Below, one piece after another: positions 8,263 through 17,521 of a stretch of DNA of 64,000 bases. The stretch is from NCBI RefSeq assembly GCF_943912385.1, contig NZ_CALTTY010000008.1, positions 1-64,000 on the forward strand, given 5' to 3'. The notes beneath the pieces were generated by a model. It was not told where the DNA came from and searched no databases. It saw nothing but the letters and a program-made list of their open reading frames with translations. The stretch's first letter is position 1, and every line of letters begins with the position of its first letter. A program made the translations under genes and the position numbers. The stretch comes from an uncultured Anaerococcus sp. (lineage in GTDB: Bacteria; Bacillota; Clostridia; Tissierellales; Peptoniphilaceae).

Positions 8263-9443
8263 GAAAACCTTTAAGTATCAAGCAATTTAATGAGTATATA
8301 AAATCGAATATAAAGCACGACCCTATTTTTCAAAGAGTATACCTGAGGGGAGAATTGTGCAATATTAAAGTTAATAACAACCACCTATACTTTTCCCTTA
8401 AAGAAGGAAGCGAAATAATAGACGCTGTAATTTATTATTTTGAAGATAAGGAAATTGACTTTAAATTCACAGTTGGTAAGGAGGTTTTGCTTAGGGGAAA
8501 TCTCTCTTATAATAACTACTCTTCAAGACTTGTTATTGTGGTAAGTAAGTTAGAGGATGTGGGCTTATCAAAAGAATACCAGAACTTTATAAAAATGAAA
8601 GAAGAGTTTAAGGCCAAGGGTTATTTTGATAAGGACAATAAAAAGGATATACCAAAACTTGTAAAAACCATTGGACTTATTACATCAAGACAAGGGGCTG
8701 CAATTATAGACTTCCTCGCAATGATAAATAGTAAGGCTAATGATATACATATTTACCTGGTTCCTGTAAAAGTTCAGGGAGGTGAATCTGAAATACTAGT
8801 ATCTGATGCCATAGATAGGCTTGATACAATGGGGCTTGATGTGCTTGTAATTACTAGGGGTGGTGGTTCAAATGAAGACTTAAGTACCTTTAACAAAAGG
8901 AAGGTCATTGAATCTGTATTTAAAGCCAAAACTCCTGTTATTTCTGCTGTAGGTCATAATATTGATACCAACTTAATTGATTATACAAGCGATTTAAGCC
9001 TACAGACACCAACTGAGGCAGGTTCTTATTTGATTTCTAACTATATAGACTATGATAGGAATCTTAAAGAAAGATTAGCTCAAGCTAAGAAAGTTATTGA
9101 TAGTAGTTTATTAGAATATGAGCATAAGGCTGAGCTTATTAAAGCAAAACTTGATAACCTATCACCCAATAGATTACTTAGTGAAAAACAGAAAAACATA
9201 GAAAGTCTAGATCGAGCCTTAGATAGGGTAATTAAAGATTTATTCACTTATAAAGAAGATAAAATAATAGAACTTGGCCGAAGACTTGATTACACTGAAA
9301 AGCTAATTAATTTAAGAAAAGAACAAATAGAGGTAAGACTTAGGGATAAACCTATTTATTCATCTCACAGTCTAAAAGATGGGGATGAAGTGATAGTCAA
9401 ATTTAGTGACGGATTAGTTAAAGCGAGGATAATTAATGGATAA
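8259..9443 (+). CDS. xseA: Exodeoxyribonuclease VII large subunit
   Basis: The catalytic subunit of ExoVII, which degrades single-stranded DNA from both ends. An OB-fold DNA-binding domain (residues about 1-100, with FQRVYLRGELCN) is followed by the nuclease domain carrying GLITSRQGAAIIDF, TRGGGSNEDL and AVGHNIDTNL, then a long coiled coil and the C-terminal GDEVIVKFSDG motif. The 394-residue length is normal. It overlaps both nusB and xseB. Confidence 0.95.
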   Translation: MRKPLSIKQFNEYIKSNIKHDPIFQRVYLRGELCNIKVNNNHLYFSLKEGSEIIDAVIYYFEDKEIDFKFTVGKEVLLRGNLSYNNYSSRLVIVVSKLEDVGLSKEYQNFIKMKEEFKAKGYFDKDNKKDIPKLVKTIGLITSRQGAAIIDFLAMINSKANDIHIYLVPVKVQGGESEILVSDAIDRLDTMGLDVLVITRGGGSNEDLSTFNKRKVIESVFKAKTPVISAVGHNIDTNLIDYTSDLSLQTPTEAGSYLISNYIDYDRNLKERLAQAKKVIDSSLLEYEHKAELIKAKLDNLSPNRLLSEKQKNIESLDRALDRVIKDLFTYKEDKIIELGRRLDYTEKLINLRKEQIEVRLRDKPIYSSHSLKDGDEVIVKFSDGLVKARIING

Positions 9444-9621
9444 ATCTTTTGAAGAACAATATAAGAAAATAGAAGCAATACTAGATAAAATTGAAAGTAA
9501 TAAAGATAACCTAGATGAATCCATAAAGCTTTATACCCAAGCTAAGAAAATGTATAAGAATCTTGAAGAAAAACTTATAGACTATAAGGCCAAGTTAGAA
9601 GTGGTGTGTTATGATGACTAG
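9436..9621 (+). CDS. xseB: Exodeoxyribonuclease VII small subunit
   Basis: XseB packs along the XseA coiled coil. The 61-residue protein has the family pattern FEEQYKKIEAIL, a central LDESIKLYTQAKKMYK helix and a terminal KLEVV. It begins inside the end of xseA (8-base overlap) and overlaps ispA, which fixes its operon membership. Confidence 0.93.
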   Translation: MDKSFEEQYKKIEAILDKIESNKDNLDESIKLYTQAKKMYKNLEEKLIDYKAKLEVVCYDD

Positions 9622-10441
9622 AGAAAAATTACTCAAAGAAATTACAAATAATAAAAATACAATGGATAAAAAAGTTTTAGCTTATTTCAATCCTCAAAAC
9701 TTAATCGAAGAAGCCATGCTATATGCTAGTGATGGGGGTAAGAGGATAAGAGCTTTTTTATATCTTCAAAGTAAGAAAATGTTTTCAGGGAATCTTTCTG
9801 ATGAAGACTATAGCATGGCCCTGGCTTTGGAGTTAATTCACGCTTATTCTTTAGTCCATGATGACCTACCTGCCATGGATAATGATGATTATAGGAGAGG
9901 GAAGGAAAGTGTCCATAAAAAATTTGGAGAAGATATTGGAATCCTTACGGGTGATGCTCTTTTAAACGAAGCGGCCCTTATCTTGATGAAACTTTCTAAT
10001 AAAAATGATTCTTTCCATAAGGCAGCAATCTACGTCCTAAAAAAAGCTTCAAGATCTGGTATGATTTATGGACAACTTCTTGATTTAAGAAGGGATAAGA
10101 CTTATGACATTCCCTATGTTCTAGAAGTATACAGTAAGAAAACCTCGGACTTATTTAAAGCCAGTTGTGTCGCAGGAGCCATAAGTTCAGGTGTTAGTGA
10201 AAAAACTATAAAAAGCATTGAAGAATTTGCAGATAAGCTAGGACTTGCCTTTCAAATCCAGGATGATTTACTTGAAGAAACATATGAAGATGAGCTAAAT
10301 ATCCTAAATGTAATGGATAAAGATGAAGCTATAAAGCTGCTTGATAGGATAAATAATGAAGCAAAACAATCAATAGAGAATTTCGATAATAATGAAAATC
10401 TGTTATCTTTAGTAGATTACCTATCAAAACGAAGTTATTAG
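9611..10441 (+). CDS. ispA: Polyprenyl diphosphate synthase (farnesyl/geranyl type)
   Basis: A trans-prenyltransferase that condenses isopentenyl diphosphate with allylic diphosphates. The GGKRIR motif (about residue 43), the first aspartate-rich motif DDLPAMDND (about 85) and the second DDLLEE (about 216) are clear. Its 276 residues and its position after xseB suit farnesyl diphosphate synthase; exact chain length cannot be read from the sequence. Two adjacent ATGs (9611, 9614) are possible, both within the xseB stop, and no strong Shine-Dalgarno is visible. Confidence 0.9.
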   Translation: MMTREKLLKEITNNKNTMDKKVLAYFNPQNLIEEAMLYASDGGKRIRAFLYLQSKKMFSGNLSDEDYSMALALELIHAYSLVHDDLPAMDNDDYRRGKESVHKKFGEDIGILTGDALLNEAALILMKLSNKNDSFHKAAIYVLKKASRSGMIYGQLLDLRRDKTYDIPYVLEVYSKKTSDLFKASCVAGAISSGVSEKTIKSIEEFADKLGLAFQIQDDLLEETYEDELNILNVMDKDEAIKLLDRINNEAKQSIENFDNNENLLSLVDYLSKRSY

Positions 10442-10449
10442 GGGAAAAT

Positions 10450-10902
10450 ATGAAGAAGTATACTAGACAAAGACTAATTTTAGATATAATTCAAAATAAT
10501 GAAGTCAGAACCCAAAGTCAGCTTTCAGATATTTTAAAAGCCCAGGGAGTAAATGCTACCCAGGCTACCATATCTAGGGATATAAAAGAACTTAGAATTT
10601 CAAAGGTCCAAAGTGACGACTATGAATATAAGTATACTGTAGTTGACGCTGTACATGACTCCTTGACAGAAAGAATTGAAAAGATCTTTAAGGAGGCGGT
10701 ACTTTCTGTAGAAAAATCTGCCCAATTGGTAGTTATTAAGACTATTTCTTATTGTGCTACTGTATGCGGTCAATATATCACAAATGCTAAGCTAGAAAAT
10801 GTAGGAGGTATAGTTACAGGAATTGATACAATATTTATTACTCCAAAAGATCATGAATCTGTAGATGAACTAATTGAAGAGATTAGGGCCCTTGTCAAAT
10901 AA
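10450..10902 (+). CDS. argR: Arginine repressor ArgR/AhrC
   Basis: A 150-residue two-domain regulator: an N-terminal winged helix (YTRQRLILDII to the recognition helix TQATISRDIKEL) and a C-terminal arginine-binding hexamerisation domain with GGIVTGIDTIFI. It normally controls arginine metabolism; no arginine genes are nearby, and the placement before recN is a conserved Firmicutes arrangement. GGGG with AAAT precedes the ATG; the stop overlaps recN. Confidence 0.94.
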   Translation: MKKYTRQRLILDIIQNNEVRTQSQLSDILKAQGVNATQATISRDIKELRISKVQSDDYEYKYTVVDAVHDSLTERIEKIFKEAVLSVEKSAQLVVIKTISYCATVCGQYITNAKLENVGGIVTGIDTIFITPKDHESVDELIEEIRALVK

Positions 10903-12590
10903 TGCTAAAAGAACTTTACATAGAAAATTTTATAATTATAAAAAAAGACCATATCTTCTTTGAAGATGGGTTTAATGTTCTTACAGGAGAGACGGGGTCT
11001 GGTAAGTCTATCATTCTTGAGGCTATTAACCTACTTTTAGGTAAGAGGGCAAGTAAGGATACCATTGGAAATTTTAAAGATAAAACTATATTAGAGGCCG
11101 TTTTTGTTCTTGATGATTTTTTGCTTAATAAGTTTGATGATTTAGGCATAAGTTTTGATGACAATAAACTAATTATCACAAGAACAATTAGTAGAAGTTC
11201 ATCGAACATCAGAATAAATGGAAGGTTGTCTAATCTAAACATACTTAAGCTTATAGGCGAAAATTTAATTGATATCTATAAACAAGGCGATTCAAACACT
11301 TATATGAATAAGTCAAATTATGTAAATCTCATAGATTCTTATCAAAATGATAAGAGAAGCAAGGATATTAGAAGCGAACTAAGTATGTTAGTAAATAAAA
11401 AGAATTCTTACTTAAATAAGTTTAAAGACTTAGACTTATCTGATGAGGAACTTACTAGGGAAAGGGACCTTCTTAACTATCAAATAGACGAAATTGACAG
11501 TATAGATCTTTTCAATATAGACGAAGAGGAAATAGAAAGCGAATATAAAAAACTCTCAAGCATATCAAGTCTTAAAGAAGGCTACCAGAAAATGCTTGGA
11601 ATAATAGAATCAGATGATTACCAAATGCCATCTTTAAGCTCTATGCTTTCTGACATATCAGCTAGTATTGATGATTTTGTAGATATAGATGATAAGACTT
11701 CCGATATTTACAATAGGATACAGGTTGTATCAGACGAGATAAATGACATATATTCTGAAGCTGATTCGTATCTTGATTTTCTATCAACTGATCCAGAAAG
11801 ACTTGAGGCACTTGAAGATCTAAACAAAAAAATCTTTGAACTAAAAAGAAAATATGGTAATGACGTCGAAACCATACATAAATATTACAAGTCTATGAAA
11901 GAAAGACTAGGTGAACTTGAACAAATAGATGATTTAAGAAATAATTTAACTTACCATCTTGAGGAAATTGATGGCAAAATAGTAAGCTTATCACAAGAAA
12001 TCCATGGCATCAGGGTAGAAAAGATTAAGAGCCTAGAAAAATCTCTAAATAAAGAAATAGTAGCATTAAATATAAAAAATGGTAAATTTAAAGTCGACCT
12101 TAAGAAGAAAGAAAATACAGATAAGACAGGATACGATCAGTTTGATTTCCTTATTAGAACAAATAAGGGTGAAAGGCTAACTTCCTTAACTAAGACCGCA
12201 TCTGGTGGTGAAATATCCAGGATAATGCTAGCCTTTAAGGAAGTATTTGCAAGCTTTGATCAAATGGATACCATGATTTTTGATGAAATAGATACTGGTA
12301 TAAGTGGTAGGACAGCACAGATTGTTGGTGAAAAAATCCTGGACTTATCCAAAAAAAGACAAGTTATATCGATAAGTCACTTGCCACAAATAGCATCTCT
12401 TGCAAATAATCATATATTAATTAGCAAGGAAGATGATGGTAAATTTACAGTATCAAGTTCAAAAAATATAAAATATAAGGAAAGAATAAAGGAAATAGCA
12501 AGGCTTATCGGCGGGGTCGACATAACAGATACAACCATAGAATCTGCGCGAGAGATTTTAGAAATGGCGGAGGATTTAAGAAATGAATAG
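10902..12590 (+). CDS. recN: DNA repair protein RecN
   Basis: An SMC-like ATPase that acts early in double-strand break repair. Walker A GETGSGKS (about residue 30) lies near the N-terminus, two long coiled coils fill the middle, and the C-terminal part carries the ABC signature TASGGEISR and Walker B MIFDEIDTGISG. The 562-residue length is normal. ATG overlaps the argR stop (TAATG), and the end overlaps the NUDIX gene by 8 bases. Confidence 0.96.
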   Translation: MLKELYIENFIIIKKDHIFFEDGFNVLTGETGSGKSIILEAINLLLGKRASKDTIGNFKDKTILEAVFVLDDFLLNKFDDLGISFDDNKLIITRTISRSSSNIRINGRLSNLNILKLIGENLIDIYKQGDSNTYMNKSNYVNLIDSYQNDKRSKDIRSELSMLVNKKNSYLNKFKDLDLSDEELTRERDLLNYQIDEIDSIDLFNIDEEEIESEYKKLSSISSLKEGYQKMLGIIESDDYQMPSLSSMLSDISASIDDFVDIDDKTSDIYNRIQVVSDEINDIYSEADSYLDFLSTDPERLEALEDLNKKIFELKRKYGNDVETIHKYYKSMKERLGELEQIDDLRNNLTYHLEEIDGKIVSLSQEIHGIRVEKIKSLEKSLNKEIVALNIKNGKFKVDLKKKENTDKTGYDQFDFLIRTNKGERLTSLTKTASGGEISRIMLAFKEVFASFDQMDTMIFDEIDTGISGRTAQIVGEKILDLSKKRQVISISHLPQIASLANNHILISKEDDGKFTVSSSKNIKYKERIKEIARLIGGVDITDTTIESAREILEMAEDLRNE

Positions 12591-13134
12591 TGAAGAAAAT
12601 TTTTATGAAAAAACCATTAAATCTGATACGATTTATGATGGAAAAATCTTAAAACTAAGGGTAGAAACTGTTGAATTAGAAAATAAAAAATATTCAAAAA
12701 GAGAAATTGTAGACCACCAAAAAGGAGTAGGTATAATCGCCTACGACGGTCCAGATAGAATTTGGATGGTAAGCCAATACAGGAAGGCAATAGATAAGGT
12801 AAGCTTAGAAATCCCAGCAGGCCTTGTTGATCCAGGAGAGCTACCTATAGAAACAGCGAAAAGGGAGCTTCAAGAAGAAGTAGGTTATTTTCCTGAAAAA
12901 GTGACCTACCTATTTGATATGCATGCATCACCAGGTTTTACAAATGATAAACTATCTTTCTTTATAGCAGATGATTTAGTAGAAGCACCTCTAAATCAAG
13001 ATGAGGACGAAAATGTTGAAAGTAAATCTTATCCCATTAGAGATCTTTACCAAATGGTTGAAAATGGAGAAATCACTGATGCTAAGACAATAATTGCTAT
13101 TTACCATGCTATGAAAGGCTTAAATGAAGCTTAA
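12583..13134 (+). CDS. NUDIX hydrolase, ADP-ribose pyrophosphatase type
   Basis: A 183-residue NUDIX enzyme. The Nudix box runs from GLVDPGE to RELQEEVGY (about residues 84-106), with the metal-binding glutamates present. N-terminal features (VELENKKYSKREIVDH, VSQYRKA) match the YqkG/NudF branch that splits ADP-ribose into AMP and ribose 5-phosphate. GGCGGAGG lies just before the ATG at 12583, inside recN. Substrate is inferred from subfamily resemblance. Confidence 0.88.
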   Translation: MNSEENFYEKTIKSDTIYDGKILKLRVETVELENKKYSKREIVDHQKGVGIIAYDGPDRIWMVSQYRKAIDKVSLEIPAGLVDPGELPIETAKRELQEEVGYFPEKVTYLFDMHASPGFTNDKLSFFIADDLVEAPLNQDEDENVESKSYPIRDLYQMVENGEITDAKTIIAIYHAMKGLNEA

Positions 13135-13822
13135 TATAAAGCTTGATGACTTTGAAGGTCCTTTTGACCTTTTACTTAAGCTTATAGATAGGGAAAAAAT
13201 TGACGTAGTAGATGTCAAAATAGAAGAGATCACCACCCCTTTTCTAGAAGAGATGGCAAAAATGGATATAGATATATCCATGTTATCAGAATTTATCTAT
13301 ACTTCGTCTATACTCTTGACTATTAAGGCAAATAAATTACTTCCCAAGCCTGAAAATGAAAGTCTTGAAGAAGATTTCTTAGCCTATCTTATAGAATATA
13401 AAAAGATAAAATCTGTCCAAGATGACTTTAAATTTTTAGAAGAGGAAGCTAGAAAAATCCATGTAAAGTATCAGGAAGATCTCTCAAGCTTTCAAGTGGA
13501 AAATCAAATTATAAGTCAAGATATTGATATCTTGTCTAAAGAATTTAAAAATCTAATTAAAAAGATTAGTAGGAAAGAAAAAACTGAAGATAAAATTTTT
13601 GAACAAGTTAAAATTCCTGATGTCAATGCTTATCTAGTAAGCCTAAGGAAGACATTAAACTTCAGTCAAGAGTTAAATCTAACTGATATTACAAATAGAA
13701 TTAGTTCTAAGCCTGAGTGTATAGCGACCTTCCTTGCCTTGTTAGAACTTGTAAGGCTAAATGAGATATACATTGATCAAATCAAGATAAATTCATTTAA
13801 AATTATTAAGAGGGACAGATGA
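13124..13822 (+). CDS. scpA: Segregation and condensation protein A
   Basis: The kleisin of the bacterial SMC condensin, bridging Smc heads. The N-terminus LDDFEGPFDLLLKLI is the kleisin signature, and the C-terminal winged helix spans about residues 160-232 (ending INSFKIIKRD). The 232-residue length is typical. It overlaps the NUDIX gene by 11 bases and scpB by 4. Smc itself is not in the window. Confidence 0.94.
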   Translation: MKLNIKLDDFEGPFDLLLKLIDREKIDVVDVKIEEITTPFLEEMAKMDIDISMLSEFIYTSSILLTIKANKLLPKPENESLEEDFLAYLIEYKKIKSVQDDFKFLEEEARKIHVKYQEDLSSFQVENQIISQDIDILSKEFKNLIKKISRKEKTEDKIFEQVKIPDVNAYLVSLRKTLNFSQELNLTDITNRISSKPECIATFLALLELVRLNEIYIDQIKINSFKIIKRDR

Positions 13823-14343
13823 CTTATAACTTTCTAAAAGGATTAATTGAAGAAATCCTATATATCTGGGCTGAACCAATAAATATAGAAGAATTGAGCA
13901 AAATTTTATATGATTTCAAAAAGAAAGACATTAAAAATTGTCTCGATGAAATGAAAAATGAAAGAGATATGCTTGAAAGCGGGCTAATAATAAGAAAATT
14001 TAATGATTCTTATCAATTTACTACAAGAAAAGCAAGCGATAAGTATTTTGAATCCCTGCTAGCTAAAACAGAAAAAAAACTTACTAATTCGACCTTAGAG
14101 ACTCTTTCTATTATTGCCTACAAGCAACCAATTACCAGGGTTGAAATCGATAAGATAAGAGGAGTAAATTCTCAGTCAACCATAGACTCACTATTAGAAA
14201 AAAATCTAATTAAAGAAAAAGGTAGGCTTGATAAAATAGGCAAGCCCATTATATATGCAACTACCGATGACTTTCTTAAATATTTTAATATAAAGTCTCT
14301 AAATGACTTGCCTGAAATAAGGATTGAAAAAAATGAGGATTAA
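13819..14343 (+). CDS. scpB: Segregation and condensation protein B
   Basis: ScpB binds ScpA in the Smc complex. The 174-residue protein has two winged helices, including the conserved ETLSIIAYKQPITRVEID region split by the AYKQPI motif and RGVNSQSTI. It starts in the scpA stop (ATGA) and overlaps the downstream pseudouridine synthase, keeping the usual scpA-scpB-rluB order. Confidence 0.94.
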   Translation: MTYNFLKGLIEEILYIWAEPINIEELSKILYDFKKKDIKNCLDEMKNERDMLESGLIIRKFNDSYQFTTRKASDKYFESLLAKTEKKLTNSTLETLSIIAYKQPITRVEIDKIRGVNSQSTIDSLLEKNLIKEKGRLDKIGKPIIYATTDDFLKYFNIKSLNDLPEIRIEKNED

Positions 14344-15028
14344 TAAATATATAGCTCACAGTGGATACTGTTCGAGAAGAAAAGCGGATGATTTGATAAA
14401 GTCCGGCAAAGTTAAACTTAATGGAAAAGTTATCTTAGAGCCAGGAATTAAGGTGACGGATTCTGATAGGGTAGAAATAGGCGGCAGGAGTCTTTTTTTA
14501 GAAAAGAAATTTTATATAAAATTATATAAGCCAGTAGGTTATATTACCTCAAATTTTGATCCCTATAATAAAAAAGATTTAAATGACTTAATTAATATTG
14601 ATGAAAGATTTTTCGCAGCAGGTAGGTTAGATAAGGATAGTGAGGGTCTTCTTATAATAACCAACGACGGAGACTTTACTAACAAGCTAACCCATCCTAA
14701 GTTTGAACTTGATAAAGAATATATAGTTAAAGTTAATAGGGTACTAAGTAAAAAAGAGTGCCTTTTATTTAAAGATGGAATGGATATAGGCAGGGGTGAG
14801 AAGACTAGCAATGCAGATATAGAGTATCTTTCTAATAATGCCTATAAGGTTATCATACGCCAGGGTTTTAATAGGCAGATTAGAAGGATGTTTAAGGCCC
14901 TTGATACAGAAGTTGTAAATCTTAAAAGAACTAGGATAGGAAAGATTGAGCTTGCTGACTTAAAAGAAAAAGAATTCAGATATTTTACTAAAATGGAAGA
15001 AAAATTTGTAGAAGAAATTAGAAGATAG
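14333..15028 (+). CDS. rluB: Ribosomal large subunit pseudouridine synthase (RsuA/RluB family)
   Basis: An N-terminal S4 RNA-binding domain (MRINKYIAHSGYCSRRKAD region, about 1-60) precedes the catalytic domain with AAGRLDKDSEGLL, whose aspartate is the nucleophile, and the C-terminal RQGFNRQIRRM motif. I start it at ATG 14333 (AAGG ten bases upstream) rather than TTG 14324, which sits directly against that Shine-Dalgarno. Position after scpB suggests RluB; RsuA-type specificity cannot be excluded. Length 231 residues. Confidence 0.9.
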   Translation: MRINKYIAHSGYCSRRKADDLIKSGKVKLNGKVILEPGIKVTDSDRVEIGGRSLFLEKKFYIKLYKPVGYITSNFDPYNKKDLNDLINIDERFFAAGRLDKDSEGLLIITNDGDFTNKLTHPKFELDKEYIVKVNRVLSKKECLLFKDGMDIGRGEKTSNADIEYLSNNAYKVIIRQGFNRQIRRMFKALDTEVVNLKRTRIGKIELADLKEKEFRYFTKMEEKFVEEIRR

Positions 15029-15055
15029 GTAACTATTTTTTTTTGTGGGTAGATT

Positions 15056-16270
15056 ATGAAAAAAATTGGGATAATAGGAGCTGGACCAGCTGGCATGATG
15101 GCTGCTATTTGTGCAAAAAATGAAAATAACCTGGTAACAATTTTTGAAAGAAATGACTTTCCAGGGAAAAAACTTTTAATGACAGGAGGGGGAAGGTGTA
15201 ATATTACCAATACCGCCTTTTATGATGATTTCCTAACTAATGTCATAAGGAATAGAAAGTTTGTTTATTCATCCTTTACTAGTTTTGATAACTACGCTCT
15301 TATGGACTTCTTAAAGCAAAATGGACTAGATACTATCGAAGAAGATTGTGGTAGGGTATTTCCTAAGACCGAAAAGGCAAGAGATGTTATAGCTATATTT
15401 CAGAAAATACTAAAGCAAAAGTCTATAGAAGTTAAAACAAACACGAAAATTGAGAAAGTCTATAAGGATAAAGTATTTTACTTAACTGACCAAAACAATA
15501 AGACCTATGAATTAGACTATCTAATAATAGCTAGTGGGGGCAAATCTTATCCAAGAACAGGATCTGACGGCCTGGGTTATGACTTAGCAAGAAAACTTGC
15601 TCATAAGATAATAAATCCTGAGCCTGTCCTTACCCCTATATTTATAAAAGATAGGCTTGGTATGAAGGCTATATCTTTCAGTAACATCTCTCTTACTGTG
15701 AAGACAGATAAGAAAGATGAATCAATTAGAGGAGATATCTTATTTAATAAGAATTTTGTAACAGGTCCGGCGGCTTTAAAGGCAAGTTCATTTATTTCAG
15801 ATGAAGATATAAAAGGTCTATCTGTAGATTTTTTTCCAAATATAACTTATAATGAATTGGATAGAGAAATCCTATCTTTATCTGAAGAAAACTCAAAGAA
15901 AAATTTAATAAATGCGCTTGCCAAGCTCACCAAAACGAGCCTTTTAGAAGAAGTAACAAAGAGGCTTAGTATTAATCCCGCAATGAAGGTAAGTGAGCTT
16001 AATAGGTCATCTAGAAAATTAATTATTGAATATCTTAAAAACTTTCCACTAACCTTTGATAGGCTAGGTGGATTTGAAACTGCTGTTGTCAGCCGAGGTG
16101 GAGTATCTGTAAAAGAAATAAACCCTAAAACTATGGAGTCAAAAATTGTTGAAAAGTTATTTTTTGTAGGTGAAATATTAGATATAGACAGTCTAACAGG
16201 TGGGTATAATTTACAGGTATACTTTTCTACAGGACATGCTTGTGGGACATTTATAAAGGAGGTCACATGA
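15056..16270 (+). CDS. NAD(P)/FAD-dependent oxidoreductase (BaiN/HI0933 family)
   Basis: A 404-residue flavoprotein. The Rossmann motif GAGPAGMMAA is at residues 7-16, and the family marks MTGGGRCNITN (about 42-52), FPKTEKA and the C-terminal GGYNLQVYFSTGHACG are present. Family members have been called aminoacetone oxidase-like or BaiN-like, but the physiological substrate is generally unknown. The gene often precedes cmk in Firmicutes, as here; the stop overlaps the cmk start. Only a weak GTGGG precedes the ATG. Confidence 0.85.
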   Translation: MKKIGIIGAGPAGMMAAICAKNENNLVTIFERNDFPGKKLLMTGGGRCNITNTAFYDDFLTNVIRNRKFVYSSFTSFDNYALMDFLKQNGLDTIEEDCGRVFPKTEKARDVIAIFQKILKQKSIEVKTNTKIEKVYKDKVFYLTDQNNKTYELDYLIIASGGKSYPRTGSDGLGYDLARKLAHKIINPEPVLTPIFIKDRLGMKAISFSNISLTVKTDKKDESIRGDILFNKNFVTGPAALKASSFISDEDIKGLSVDFFPNITYNELDREILSLSEENSKKNLINALAKLTKTSLLEEVTKRLSINPAMKVSELNRSSRKLIIEYLKNFPLTFDRLGGFETAVVSRGGVSVKEINPKTMESKIVEKLFFVGEILDIDSLTGGYNLQVYFSTGHACGTFIKEVT

Positions 16271-16920
16271 CATATATAATTGCAATAGATGGTCCAAGTG
16301 GATCTGGTAAATCTACGGTTTCACAAATCATAGCTGATAAACTGCAGATAGAATATTTAAATACCGGACTTATGTATAGAGCCGTTACAAAATATTTCCT
16401 TGACAAGGGTTTTAATAGAAAGTCAGAAGATAAAGACCTTATCGGTCTATTAGATGAGATAGATATTGATTTTAGAAATAACAGACTTTTTTTAAATGGT
16501 TTAGACCTAACAGATGAACTTAGAAATGATGATGTCACCTTGAATGTTTCCTGGGTTTCTGCCAAAGACTATGTTAGGGAAAAAATGGTAGAACTTCAAA
16601 GAAATATTGCCGAAAATACTTCCTTTATTCTAGATGGTAGGGACATAGGCAGTGTGGTATTCCCAGATGCTAAATATAAATTTTACTTAACTGCATCAGC
16701 CCTAACCAGGGCAAAGAGAAGATTTTACCAGGGCGAATCAGACCTAAGCATAAAAGAAATAGAAAAAGCCATTATTAAAAGAGATGATTACGACTCAAAC
16801 AGAAAGATTGCCCCCCTTAAAGTTGCTGAAGGAGCAATTGTTATAGATAGTTCAGACATAGGTATAGACGAAACTGTGGAAAAAATTCTTTCTTATTTGG
16901 AGGAAGAAGATGTTTTATAG
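16267..16920 (+). CDS. cmk: Cytidylate kinase
   Basis: Cmk phosphorylates CMP and dCMP. The P-loop is GPSGSGKST at about residues 9-17; LNTGLMYRA, LDGRDIGSVVFP and KRDDYDSNRKIAPL complete the family set. A strong AAGGAGG at 16256-16262 fixes the start at ATG 16267; an earlier in-frame ATG at 16240 lies inside the upstream flavoprotein gene. The length of 217 residues is typical. The stop overlaps plsC. Confidence 0.95.
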   Translation: MTYIIAIDGPSGSGKSTVSQIIADKLQIEYLNTGLMYRAVTKYFLDKGFNRKSEDKDLIGLLDEIDIDFRNNRLFLNGLDLTDELRNDDVTLNVSWVSAKDYVREKMVELQRNIAENTSFILDGRDIGSVVFPDAKYKFYLTASALTRAKRRFYQGESDLSIKEIEKAIIKRDDYDSNRKIAPLKVAEGAIVIDSSDIGIDETVEKILSYLEEEDVL

Positions 16921-17521
16921 GATTGTTGCGGCTATTTTAAGAGTCTTGTTATTTCCTTTTTTTAGGGTTAAGGTTTATGGGAAAGAAAATATACCTGATA
17001 AGAACAATTTAATAGTATGCGCAAACCACCGGTCTAACCTAGACCCAATCTTTCTTGCCATGTACATGCCTATAGGATTAAATTTTATGGCTAAAAAAGA
17101 ACTTTTTGAAGTTCCTATTTTAAAAAAAATTTTAGGATGGGCAGGAGCTTTTCCAGTTGATAGGAAAGGAAGTGACCTTAAAGCTTTAAGACATGCTGTA
17201 GGTATTGTGAAGGACGAAAAAGTACTTGGGATTTTTCCTGAAGGAACTAGGGTTAAGGATATAAAGAGATCAAACATGCACGAGGGAGTTGGATTTATTG
17301 CTCTAAAGTCTAAGGCTGATATACTTCCTGTAGAAATTATAAGTTCTTATAAAATATTCTCTAGAGTAGATATCTATATAAAAGAACCACTAGATACTTC
17401 AGCTTACCAGGGATTAAAAAATAAAGAAGCAATGAAGAAAATAAGTGATGATATCTTTAAAAATATATATGAAAAAAGAAATTTATTAGAAAGAGAAAGA
17501 AATGGAAATAATAGAAGCTAA
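16910..17521 (+). CDS. plsC: 1-acyl-sn-glycerol-3-phosphate acyltransferase
   Basis: PlsC adds the second acyl chain to make phosphatidic acid. The 203-residue membrane-associated protein has a hydrophobic N-terminus (ILRVLLFPFFRV), the catalytic HRSNLDP box (NHX4D) near residue 40 and the glycerol-phosphate binding FPEGTR motif near 106. The cmk-plsC-ispH order is conserved in Firmicutes. It overlaps both neighbours. GGAGGAAGAAG precedes the ATG. Confidence 0.92.
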   Translation: MFYRIVAAILRVLLFPFFRVKVYGKENIPDKNNLIVCANHRSNLDPIFLAMYMPIGLNFMAKKELFEVPILKKILGWAGAFPVDRKGSDLKALRHAVGIVKDEKVLGIFPEGTRVKDIKRSNMHEGVGFIALKSKADILPVEIISSYKIFSRVDIYIKEPLDTSAYQGLKNKEAMKKISDDIFKNIYEKRNLLERERNGNNRS